From the NCBI GenBank assembly GCA_027069385.1, contig JALXER010000239.1, forward strand, positions 1 to 16,542: a stretch of DNA of 16,542 bases, read 5' to 3'. Numbering within the stretch: position 1 is the stretch's first letter; each line of letters begins with the position of its first letter. The notes below the pieces were generated by a model, which worked only from the letters and a program-made list of their open reading frames with translations, ran no database searches and was not told the origin of the DNA. Source of the DNA: Paracoccaceae bacterium. GTDB lineage: Bacteria > Pseudomonadota > Alphaproteobacteria > Rhodobacterales > Rhodobacteraceae. Both the position numbers and the translations under genes were made by a program. Of this stretch, positions 7,336 through 14,728 are shown piece after piece.

Positions 7336-7779
7336 TTATTCGCGCCGTTGGGCCAGCACCAGCGCCTGACCCTCGATCACTACGGTATCGCCCACCGTGC
7401 AGACGCAATCAAGCCCCACGCGCCGCGTATGGATATCGATATCGTGAATAGTCACCACCGCGCGCACCGTATCCCCGGGGCGCACCGGCGCGGTAAAGGT
7501 CAGGTCCTGTTTCAGATAAACGGTGCCGTGTCCGGGCAATTGCTCGCCAATCACCGCCGAAATCAGCCCCGCCCCGATCATCCCGTGCGCGATGCGCCCC
7601 TTGAAGGGCGTACCCGCCGCGTATTCCTCGTCCATATGAATCGGGTTGTGGTCGCTCGACAGAATGGCGAATGCGTGAATGGTTTCGTCATCGATTACCT
7701 TTTCCAGATACCGGCTCATGCCGACCTCCAGTTCATCGATGAACAACGTGCCAACCGGCAGATTATGTCCTCGGGGCAT
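7336..7779 (-). CDS. MaoC-family hot-dog dehydratase
   Basis: A 147-residue single hot-dog-fold protein of the MaoC / (R)-specific enoyl-CoA hydratase family, which hydrates trans-2-enoyl thioesters. The hydratase motif is clear: Asp43 and His48 in SSDHNPIHMDEEYA, followed by FKGRIAHGM (59-67), which lines the active site, and later VYLKQDLTFTAPVRPGDTV, typical of the fold. The start ATG 7777-7779 is 3 bp after the ppaC stop with GAAGG upstream. A role in fatty-acid or acyl-CoA metabolism is inferred; the specific substrate is not readable, and no fused domain is present. Confidence 0.9.
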   Translation of the reverse strand: MPRGHNLPVGTLFIDELEVGMSRYLEKVIDDETIHAFAILSSDHNPIHMDEEYAAGTPFKGRIAHGMIGAGLISAVIGEQLPGHGTVYLKQDLTFTAPVRPGDTVRAVVTIHDIDIHTRRVGLDCVCTVGDTVVIEGQALVLAQRRE

Positions 7780-7782
7780 GGG

Positions 7783-8703
7783 TTACACCTTCAGGTTCGG
7801 GATGATCTGTTTTTTGCGCGAAACCACGCCGGGCAACAGAACGGTATCACCCGTAACACTTACACCAAAAGATTTTTCAGCGATCGATTTCACCGTATCA
7901 TTGGCAATCAGCAGAGTAGAGGCCTCGTTAAGGATATCGACCACAAACAGCAGCACCTGATCGACGCCATCCTCGGCCGCGACGGCCTGCATGCTGGCGA
8001 TCAGGTCGGCCTTGCGATCCATCACCACCTGCGGCGCGGTGGTTTCGAGCACCGAAACCCGCAGCTTGGTCGTGCCGACCTCGAAGATTTTGGAATCGAG
8101 CCGCAGCAACTCGGCATCGGAAAAATGCGAGATATCGGACTTGGCGGCAAACATCTCGGCGGCATATGCCGGAATATCAAGGCCAAGGTCCTTGGCCATC
8201 CGGTGCGCAATCGACACATCCCGCGGTGTTGTGGTTGGCGAACGGAATTCGAGCGTATCGGACAGGATGCAGCTAAGCACCAGCCCCTTGATCGCATCGG
8301 GCATCTGTTCAAGCGCCGGTTTGCGCATGTTGGAATACATCACCGTCGCGGTAGCGGCCACGGGGCGGATGGTCATGTTGATCGGGCCTTTGGTGGTCAA
8401 CCCGCCGGCCAGCGCGTGGTGGTCGATAACCTGCCGGATATCGGCGTTGTTGATATTGGCGGGCAATTCACCGGGGTTATTGGTGTCCACAATCACCACC
8501 TTGTCGCCATCGGCCACATCTTCCAGCACCTCGGGGCAGTCAAACCCCCAGCGCTTCAGCACAAAAGCGGCCTCGGTATTGGGGGTGCCCAGCACATGGG
8601 CGGTGGCGGGTTTGTTTTTTACCTCGTTCAGATACCACGCCCAAATCAGGGCCGAACAGGTGGCATCGGTGTCGGGGGCCTTGTGGCCGAAAATCTTGAT
8701 CAT
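7783..8703 (-). CDS. ppaC: Manganese-dependent (family II) inorganic pyrophosphatase
   Basis: Hydrolyses pyrophosphate to two phosphates in the cytoplasm; DHH-superfamily enzyme. From ATG 8701-8703, preceded by AAAGGGA, the product is 306 residues, the normal family II size; in-frame sequence further upstream to 9384 is antisense to the DUF2161 gene. Metal ligands and motifs: His7, Asp11 and Asp13 in GHKAPDTDA, Asp73 in IVDTNNP, Asp94-His95-His96 in VIDHHALAGG, Asp149 in ILSDT, and the C-terminal phosphate-binding SRKKQ (295-299). No CBS or DRTGG insert is present, so it is the simple, non-nucleotide-regulated form. It is the first gene of the minus-strand operon and has a good promoter at 8740-8768. 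Confidence 0.96.
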   Translation of the reverse strand: MIKIFGHKAPDTDATCSALIWAWYLNEVKNKPATAHVLGTPNTEAAFVLKRWGFDCPEVLEDVADGDKVVIVDTNNPGELPANINNADIRQVIDHHALAGGLTTKGPINMTIRPVAATATVMYSNMRKPALEQMPDAIKGLVLSCILSDTLEFRSPTTTPRDVSIAHRMAKDLGLDIPAYAAEMFAAKSDISHFSDAELLRLDSKIFEVGTTKLRVSVLETTAPQVVMDRKADLIASMQAVAAEDGVDQVLLFVVDILNEASTLLIANDTVKSIAEKSFGVSVTGDTVLLPGVVSRKKQIIPNLKV

Positions 8704-8739
8704 CGCGTTCCCTTTGCTGCGCTGCAATAATTTGCCGCT

Positions 8740-8768
8740 GTTATAGAGCGGATCATCCCGCTTGTCAC
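8740..8768 (-). promoter_or_regulatory. Sigma70-type promoter for the ppaC-maoC-ribF-ycgN-ltaE operon
   Basis: Read on the minus strand: GTGACA (8763-8768), a 17-bp spacer, TATAAC (8740-8745), each five of six to consensus. The predicted start leaves a leader of about 30 bases before ppaC. The spacer holds a small inverted repeat (AGCGG and CCGCT, 6-bp gap). Confidence 0.6.
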
Positions 8769-8790
8769 CCTTATCATGCATTGATAGTTT
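8762..8790 (+). promoter_or_regulatory. Weak candidate promoter for the DUF2161 gene
   Basis: TTGTCA (8762-8767), a 17-bp spacer and TAGTTT (8785-8790) on the plus strand. The -35 box overlaps, on the opposite strand, the -35 box of the ppaC promoter. The -10 is poor (three of six), so this is tentative. Confidence 0.25.
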
Positions 8791-8814
8791 GGCCGGATCA
8801 GGAACCCGAAAAAC

Positions 8815-9474
8815 ATGACCAACCCGCGCGAAACCGATCTGTACCCGCCGATCAAGGCCTTGCTGATGGCGCAGGGATACGAGGTTAAATCCGAAATCGG
8901 CGCGGTCGATGTGGTTGCCATACGCGAAGGCGAAGAACCGGTATTGGTCGAATTGAAACGCGGGTTTACCCTGACACTGGTGCAGCAGGGCATTGCAAGG
9001 CAAGCGATCAGCGACGTGGTTTATCTGGCCATAGAAAAGCCCAAGGGCAAGCTGATCAAGGCGCATACCGCGCTGTGCCGCCGCCTTGGCCTTGGCCTGA
9101 TTACCGTGCGGCTGCGCGACAGCTTTGTCGAGGTTCTGGCCGACCCCGCGCCGTTTACCCCGCGCAAGTCCCCTAAACGCAAGGCGCGGTTGCTGCGCGA
9201 ATTTGCCCGCCGCGAGGGCGACCCGAATGCCGGTGGCGCGACGCGCGCGGGGATTATCACCTCTTATCGCCAGGACGCGCTGAAATGCGCGGGGTTCTTG
9301 CAGGCGAACGGGCCGAGCAAGGGGGCGGATGTGGCCAAGGGGGCCGAAGTACCGACGGCCACGCGGATTATGGCGGCGGACCATTATGGATGGTTCGAGC
9401 GGGTGGAACGCGGGGTGTATGGGCTGACATCACGCGGGGTTGAAGGCCTGAAGGCATACGGAAAGCCAACCTGA
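8815..9474 (+). CDS. DUF2161-family putative PD-(D/E)XK phosphodiesterase
   Basis: A 219-residue cytoplasmic protein recognised as DUF2161, a family related to PD-(D/E)XK nucleases. The nuclease-like core is near the N-terminus: a helix ETDLYPPIKALLMAQGYEV, then GAVDVVAI with Asp32, then PVLVELKRG with Glu46 and Lys48, then VQQGIARQAISDVVYLA, whose Gln58 fits the helix after the catalytic strand. A basic linker (PRKSPKRKARLLREFARR, 116-133) follows. The last part (about 150-215, DALKCAGFLQANGPSK to GVYGLTSRGVEGL) looks like a winged helix. No partner enzyme or defence gene lies beside it, so its substrate is unknown. AGGA at 8800-8803 supports the ATG. A REP-like element starts 10 bp after the stop. 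Confidence 0.85.
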   Translation: MTNPRETDLYPPIKALLMAQGYEVKSEIGAVDVVAIREGEEPVLVELKRGFTLTLVQQGIARQAISDVVYLAIEKPKGKLIKAHTALCRRLGLGLITVRLRDSFVEVLADPAPFTPRKSPKRKARLLREFARREGDPNAGGATRAGIITSYRQDALKCAGFLQANGPSKGADVAKGAEVPTATRIMAADHYGWFERVERGVYGLTSRGVEGLKAYGKPT

Positions 9475-9484
9475 GCAACAGAAT

Positions 9485-9540
9485 TGTAGGGCGGGCTTCA
9501 GCCCGCCACCCCCTCGATTGGTGGGTTAAAACCCACCCTG
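9485..9540. repeat. REP/BIME-like palindromic element, copy 1
   Basis: Two hairpins in inverted arrangement: GGCGGGCT (9490-9497) TC AGCCCGCC (9500-9507), and GGTGGGTT (9520-9527) AA AACCCACC (9530-9537). The outer ends read TAGGG and CCCTG. The first 26 bases (9485-9510) are identical to 10067-10092. Lies between the DUF2161 and GNAT genes. Confidence 0.8.
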
Positions 9541-9575
9541 CAAAATAGAAAACCATAGGTTCCACGGAGAATAAA

Positions 9576-10037
9576 ATGCTCATTCGGCCCGCAACACATT
9601 CGGATGCAGAGGGTATGAGCCTCGTTTTGAAGCAACTCGTAGCCGCTCAAAAGCGAAGCGCCCCCAGCGATATCGGGTTTATTCAAGAGCGCTATCTTGA
9701 TAATCCGGCATTGATCAAATGCATGGTCGCGGTAAATGATGACGGAACGATATCCGGGTTTCAGGTTCTGCTGTTGGCAACCGAAAACAACATCTACAAT
9801 GTGACCTTTGGATGGGGCGTCATCGGAACACATATAAGCCCCGCAGCTGCCCGCCTTGGCATTGGCAAAGCTATGTTTGCAAAAACACAAGAAAATGCCC
9901 GCGCGTTCGGGCTTACACACATAGATGCGAGTATCGGAAAAGGGAACAGTGCCGGCCTCGCATATTATGATGCCATGGGCTTTAAGACCTACCGCACATC
10001 AGATGCTATTGTCAGCAAAGTGTTCCGGATTTTGTAG
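9576..10037 (+). CDS. GNAT-family N-acetyltransferase
   Basis: A 153-residue single-domain GNAT that would transfer an acetyl group from acetyl-CoA to an unknown amine. It begins MLIRPATHSDAEGM, the classic first strand and helix. The CoA-binding motif A is THISPAAARLGIGKAMF (85-101), with Arg93-Leu-Gly-Ile-Gly in place of the R/Q-x-x-G-x-G/A loop. Motif B is seen as GNSAGLAYYDAMGF (123-136). The start is supported by GGAGA at 9565-9569. The gene is visibly richer in A+T and in codons such as AAA and ACA than its neighbours, and it is flanked on both sides by copies of the same REP-like repeat, so acquisition by transfer is plausible. The substrate cannot be inferred from context. Confidence 0.9.
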   Translation: MLIRPATHSDAEGMSLVLKQLVAAQKRSAPSDIGFIQERYLDNPALIKCMVAVNDDGTISGFQVLLLATENNIYNVTFGWGVIGTHISPAAARLGIGKAMFAKTQENARAFGLTHIDASIGKGNSAGLAYYDAMGFKTYRTSDAIVSKVFRIL

Positions 10038-10066
10038 GCAATAAATACAAGAGACGCACACAGCCC

Positions 10067-10121
10067 TGTAGGGCGGGCTTCAGCCCGCCACCGTAGGATC
10101 GGCAGGTTAAACCACCCTATA
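10067..10121. repeat. REP/BIME-like palindromic element, copy 2
   Basis: The left hairpin is identical to copy 1 (26 bases, 10067-10092; stem GGCGGGCT TC AGCCCGCC). The right hairpin is decayed: AGGTTAAACCACCCTA at 10104-10119 keeps only part of the GGTGGGTT / AACCCACC stem. Lies 29 bp after the GNAT stop and about 30 bp before the groES promoter. Confidence 0.75.
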
Positions 10122-10152
10122 CAATTTCCCCCGCCCCCGCGACACCTTGCCC

Positions 10153-10181
10153 TTGACTCGCCCGCTAACCCTGCCTAAATA
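10153..10181 (+). promoter_or_regulatory. groESL promoter
   Basis: TTGACT (10153-10158), a 17-bp spacer and TAAATA (10176-10181): a strong sigma70/sigmaA-like promoter. Transcription would begin near 10188, at the left edge of the CIRCE element, so a bound repressor would block initiation. Confidence 0.75.
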
Positions 10182-10188
10182 CCCCTCG

Positions 10189-10215
10189 TTAGCACTCAAG
10201 GGTGGTGAGTGCTAC
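10189..10215 (+). promoter_or_regulatory. CIRCE operator (HrcA binding site)
   Basis: TTAGCACTC, nine bases, GAGTGCTAC. This matches the CIRCE consensus TTAGCACTC-N9-GAGTGCTAA except for the last base, so the outermost pair is lost. It sits immediately downstream of the groESL promoter. Known CIRCE sites are repressed by HrcA and released on heat shock; hrcA itself is not in the window. Confidence 0.93.
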
Positions 10216-10263
10216 TAAGCGAAAACCACCCTGAAAATGGAACACCTGATAGGAGCATCCAAA

Positions 10264-10551
10264 ATGGCATTCACACCATTGCATGACCGCGTTGTGGTCC
10301 GCCGTCTCGAAAGCGAAGAAAAAACCGCTGGCGGCCTGATCATTCCCGACGCAGCCAAAGAAAAACCGTCCGAAGGCGAGATCATTTCGGTTGGCGCTGG
10401 TGCGCGCGACGAAGCGGGCAACCGCGTGGCCATGGACGTTAAGGCAGGCGACAAGGTCCTGTTTGGCAAATGGTCCGGCACCGAAATCAAGATTGACGGC
10501 GAAGAGCTGCTGATCATGAAAGAATCCGACATCATGGGCATCATTGCCTAA
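10264..10551 (+). CDS. groES: Co-chaperonin GroES (Hsp10)
   Basis: Forms the seven-subunit lid on the GroEL cage in the cytoplasm. The 95-residue product, MAFTPLHDRVVVRRL onward, is standard length. The mobile loop that docks on GroEL is KTAGGLIIPDAAKEKPSEG (20-38), and the core strands GEIISVGAG and GDKVLFGKWSGTEIK are present. The ATG 10264-10266 follows AGGAGC at 10251-10256; the frame remains open a little upstream (to 10237), but without a ribosome site. First gene of the groESL operon, under the CIRCE-controlled promoter, 24 bp ahead of groEL. Confidence 0.98.
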   Translation: MAFTPLHDRVVVRRLESEEKTAGGLIIPDAAKEKPSEGEIISVGAGARDEAGNRVAMDVKAGDKVLFGKWSGTEIKIDGEELLIMKESDIMGIIA

Positions 10552-10575
10552 CCCAATTTCCAAGGAGCTAAACCA

Positions 10576-12222
<1,647 letters not shown>

Positions 12223-12240
12223 GGTTAGTTCCTGAAAGGA

Positions 12241-12289
12241 ATTCACCGACAAGGCGACAGGTGAATGGCCCCCCTTCGGGCCAATCACC
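12241..12289 (+). other. Competing inverted repeats in the groEL 3' untranslated region
   Basis: GGTGAAT at 12260-12266 can pair perfectly with ATTCACC at 12241-12247. Alternatively, as the longer arm GGTGAATGGCCC (12260-12271), it can pair with GGGCCAATCACC (12278-12289), with one A-A mismatch over a 6-base loop. The two hairpins exclude each other. Neither has a T-run; the true terminator is further on. Confidence 0.45.
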
Positions 12290-12315
12290 GAAAGCCACAC
12301 CGCTTAGAACAAATT

Positions 12316-12340
12316 GGGCCGCCTTCGGGCGGCCCTTTTT
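12316..12340 (+). terminator. Intrinsic terminator of groESL
   Basis: GGGCCGCC (12316-12323), loop TTCG, GGCGGCCC (12328-12335), then five T. A perfect 8-bp GC-rich stem with a stable UUCG tetraloop and a U-run. On the minus strand the stem could also act on the convergent hydrolase gene, though its T-run there is poor. Confidence 0.92.
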
Positions 12341-12404
12341 GTCCGTGTCGGGTCTGCGGACTTTGCGGCCGTTCGAAAGCACCCAGCCAGCGGCAACTTT
12401 TTAT

Positions 12405-13418
12405 TTAAAGGCCCAGTTGGTTTGCAATCGCGTCAATTATTTCTGCATGAACAGTTGCACGGTCGGTGCCCGCCGGGTCTGTGCAGACCGGATCATCGCC
12501 TTCATCGCGCAAAATGGCTTCGCCGGCCGGTGTGCAAACGGGCATTGCGGTGAAGTGAAACGCGGGGTCAAAGCGGATGATTTGTGCATTTGGCAGGCGC
12601 GCTGTGAGGCCGCTTTTGTCAAAATCGGCATCCAGCATTCGGTTATCACCGCCCCCAAGCCCGATCAGCAGCAGGTCGGGAACAAGGGCGGCGGTGTCTT
12701 GCGTGGTCAGCCCCCACACGAATCCCGGGTCTATGGCCGCCACATGGGTGATGCGGGGGTCGGCGTAATTTGCGTTCCAAACCGCCGGATCAAGCGCCTG
12801 CATGTTTACCTCAGCGGACATGAGAAGCGCGCAGGTCTCCATTGTGTCGATAAATTCACGGCATGTATCAACGGCCCCTTGATGGTTCCCCCTCAGGCCG
12901 CCCATGGAAAGCGCGGTCCAGCCGCCATAGGAAAATCCGGCCGCCATGATGCGCGTGGGGTCAATATGGCCCGCGAAATCGGGGGCTGCCATCAGCCCGT
13001 CAAGGGCGACGGACAGGTCAGCGACCCGTGTCCAATGCTTGATGCCCTCGGCCATGTCGAAATCCCCCCATGTCGAATTGGCATGGGTCACCGCAACGAC
13101 AATCGCGCCCCGGCGGGCCAGACCCGCCGCCAGCCATGCCTGCGCGCGTGGCGCACCGCCCATGCCGTGGCTGAACAGGACAACCGGATGTTGCCCCGCC
13201 TGCACCTCGGCCCAGATCGCCGCGTCAACCCCTTCAAACACCGCATTCCCGGCAAAGACCGTTTCATCACCGCCGCCGCCATTGGGATACCAGATTTGCA
13301 CAGATGCCCGCCGGTTATGGTGGGGCATTTCCAATTTGGTGAACCGCAGGCCTGCGGGGCTGGCAAGGGCTTGGGATACGGCGGTTAGTAACAGTATTGC
13401 AGCTATGAGCAGTTTCAT
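12405..13418 (-). CDS. Secreted dienelactone hydrolase-like alpha/beta hydrolase
   Basis: A 337-residue exported hydrolase with signal peptide MKLLIAAILLLTAVSQALA. The start ATG 13416-13418 is fixed by AAAGGAGA just upstream. After the signal it shows PVVLFSHGMGG (78-88) for the oxyanion hole, the nucleophile elbow GFSYGG with Ser163, Asp230 in AAIDPGFVWG and His288 in PAFHFTAMP. The pattern fits the 'predicted dienelactone hydrolase' / PAF-acetylhydrolase-like group. Four cysteines (186, 196, 295, 312) in the exported part could form disulfides. The substrate is unknown: a lipid, ester or aromatic lactone is possible. It diverges from a seven-TM AraC-type regulator across two related palindromes, so regulation by that neighbour is a natural inference. 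Confidence 0.88.
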   Translation of the reverse strand: MKLLIAAILLLTAVSQALASPAGLRFTKLEMPHHNRRASVQIWYPNGGGGDETVFAGNAVFEGVDAAIWAEVQAGQHPVVLFSHGMGGAPRAQAWLAAGLARRGAIVVAVTHANSTWGDFDMAEGIKHWTRVADLSVALDGLMAAPDFAGHIDPTRIMAAGFSYGGWTALSMGGLRGNHQGAVDTCREFIDTMETCALLMSAEVNMQALDPAVWNANYADPRITHVAAIDPGFVWGLTTQDTAALVPDLLLIGLGGGDNRMLDADFDKSGLTARLPNAQIIRFDPAFHFTAMPVCTPAGEAILRDEGDDPVCTDPAGTDRATVHAEIIDAIANQLGL

Positions 13419-13474
13419 CGAAGGTCTCCTTTGTGAAAGTTCCTGCCCCAAAGGTGCGTTTTCCGGTGCTGATC

Positions 13475-13502
13475 GGCGACCTAAAACCGGTTTTAGGTCG
13501 CC
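13475..13502. promoter_or_regulatory. Perfect 28-bp palindrome (operator candidate O1)
   Basis: Half-site GGCGACCTAAAACC (13475-13488) followed without gap by its exact reverse complement (13489-13502). Lies in the 136-bp divergent region between the hydrolase and the AraC-type regulator. It shares the core CCTAAAAC with the palindrome centred 30 bp to the right. No T-run follows, and a terminator would make little sense between divergent genes. Confidence 0.8.
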
Positions 13503-13507
13503 AAGAT

Positions 13508-13530
13508 CGGGTTTCAGGCCTAAAACGGGG
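13508..13530. promoter_or_regulatory. Imperfect palindrome related to O1 (operator candidate O2)
   Basis: GTTTCAGG (13511-13518) and CCTAAAAC (13519-13526) form an inverted repeat with one mismatch, flanked by CGG and GGG. The right half GGCCTAAAACGGG resembles the O1 half GACCTAAAACCGG. The half-sites run in the opposite sense to O1, giving the order > < < > over about 55 bp, with centres 30 bp apart, about three DNA turns. Confidence 0.6.
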
Positions 13531-13554
13531 GTAAAGCCATAGCAAAGGTGCCTG

Positions 13555-14559
13555 ATGCCAAGTCTTCCCATCCCCGTTTTCGGCGCGCTCGTGCTGGTGT
13601 TTTTGTTCATTCGGGCGTGGATGCAGCGCGGGCAGCTTGGCCCCATCGCCGTGTTGCTGGCCGTTTGCGCCGCCCAAACCGCGATCATCGCGCTGGCGCA
13701 GCATTATCAGGTGCCGGGTATGCGGCTGGTGCAGCCGATCACCGCAACCCTGATCCCGCCCATGGCGTGGTGTGCTTTTCAATGGACAGCCGTGCGCCCG
13801 CGCAAGCGCGCAGATATGCTGCACCTGTTGGTGCCGGTGACCGCCCTGGCCGCCCTCATCACCGCGCCCGAATTTCTGGACCTCTTCGTTCCGGGCGTGT
13901 TTGTTGTTTACGGCTTCGCGATCCTGCTGCAATCAAACAGGGGGCCGGATGCCCAGCCACGCGCCTTTTTTGGGGACGGCAATCTGCCTTCACAAATTTG
14001 GCGGGTTATCGGGGTCGCCCTGGCCCTTTCGGCCTTGAGTGATGTTTTGATCATCATCGCCATTCGCGCGGGTTGGGGGGCGTTGCAGCCGTGGATTATC
14101 AGCGTTTTTTCCGTTGGAAACCTGCTGCTGATCGGCATTATCAGCCTGTCGAGCCACCTACAGGCAGAGGAAGCCGCCGAGGAAGCCCCGCCGCGCCCGA
14201 GCAGTGAAGCGGAACAGGAGATTTGGGCGCGCGTGCAGGCCTATATGTCTGAACACCACCCCTATCTGGACCCTGACCTGACCTTGGCGCGGCTCTCGCG
14301 AAAGCTGGGGATTCCGGCCAAAAGCCTTTCGATTGTGATCAATCGGGAAACCGGTGAAAATGTCTCTCGCTATGTTAACAACGCGCGGATCAAGGCGGCA
14401 CAGGCGGCTTTATTGGCGGGCGAGAGCGTGACCTCTGCCATGTTGTCGTCGGGTTTCAACACAAAATCGAATTTTAATCGGGAATTTTTGCGGATCAGCG
14501 GGTGCAGCCCGCGTAAATGGGTGGGCAATAACTTGCAGGACGTGGACCGGGTGACCTGA
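13555..14559 (+). CDS. Membrane-bound AraC-family transcriptional regulator
   Basis: A 334-residue protein with about seven hydrophobic helices in the first 200 residues (near 5-21, 28-48, 60-80, 89-104, 109-126, 149-171, 180-199), an acidic linker (QAEEAAEEAPPRPSSEAE), then a C-terminal AraC/XylS-type double helix-turn-helix (about 225-325). In the latter, DLTLARLSRKLGIPAKSLSIVIN is the first HTH and ESVTSAMLSSGFNTKSNFNREF the second, with the SGCSPRKW ending typical of the family. It would be a membrane sensor tied directly to DNA. AAAGGTG at 13544-13550 supports the ATG. It is divergent from the exported hydrolase, and the palindromes O1 and O2 lie between them. The tail after RKW (VGNNLQDVDRVT) runs straight into an AhpD-like gene remnant, so a deletion may have reshaped the 3' end. 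Confidence 0.9.
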   Translation: MPSLPIPVFGALVLVFLFIRAWMQRGQLGPIAVLLAVCAAQTAIIALAQHYQVPGMRLVQPITATLIPPMAWCAFQWTAVRPRKRADMLHLLVPVTALAALITAPEFLDLFVPGVFVVYGFAILLQSNRGPDAQPRAFFGDGNLPSQIWRVIGVALALSALSDVLIIIAIRAGWGALQPWIISVFSVGNLLLIGIISLSSHLQAEEAAEEAPPRPSSEAEQEIWARVQAYMSEHHPYLDPDLTLARLSRKLGIPAKSLSIVINRETGENVSRYVNNARIKAAQAALLAGESVTSAMLSSGFNTKSNFNREFLRISGCSPRKWVGNNLQDVDRVT

Positions 14560-14660
14560 GCATTGACGAGCGGGAACTGATCGCGGCCTATGTGTCCGGC
14601 CTCAACGCCTGTGCCTTTTGCACCGGGGCGCATACGGCGATTTCCATGGCGTTTGGCAAT

Positions 14661-14700
14661 AATCAGCACCCACCACCTGCAATCAGCACCCACCACCTGC
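14661..14700 (+). repeat. Tandem duplication, 2 x 20 bp
   Basis: Two exact, directly adjacent copies of AATCAGCACCCACCACCTGC (14661-14680 and 14681-14700). Each contains GCACCCACC, which is also the right arm of the palindrome at 14709-14728, so it looks like a slippage product of the REP-like element. Confidence 0.9.
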
Positions 14701-14708
14701 GCGCGGAT

Positions 14709-14728
14709 GGTGGGTGCAAGCACCCACC
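14709..14728. repeat. REP-like palindrome, copy 3, inside the AhpD-like pseudogene
   Basis: GGTGGGTGC (14709-14717) AA GCACCCACC (14720-14728), a perfect 9-bp stem followed by CTACGG. Read on the minus strand it gives the same GTAGGGTGGG opening as the intergenic copies at 9485 and 10067 (GTAGGGCGGG), so it is the same repeat family inserted within coding sequence. Confidence 0.75.

Noticed and set aside
7330..8730. 466-codon plus-strand open frame opposite MaoC and ppaC
   Set aside because: Antisense shadow of two enzymes with intact catalytic motifs; His/Gly/Arg-rich with no ribosome site.
8704..9384. N-terminal extension of ppaC by about 227 codons
   Set aside because: It is antisense to the DUF2161 gene and crosses the promoter; the enzyme normally begins at MIKIFGHKAPD.
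12261..13388. 375-codon plus-strand frame opposite the secreted hydrolase
   Set aside because: The minus strand encodes a signal peptide and complete alpha/beta-hydrolase motifs with a strong ribosome site; the plus frame has none.
14661..14728. Possible CRISPR-like repeats
   Set aside because: Two abutting 20-bp copies with no spacers and no cas genes; a tandem duplication within a REP-like element explains them.
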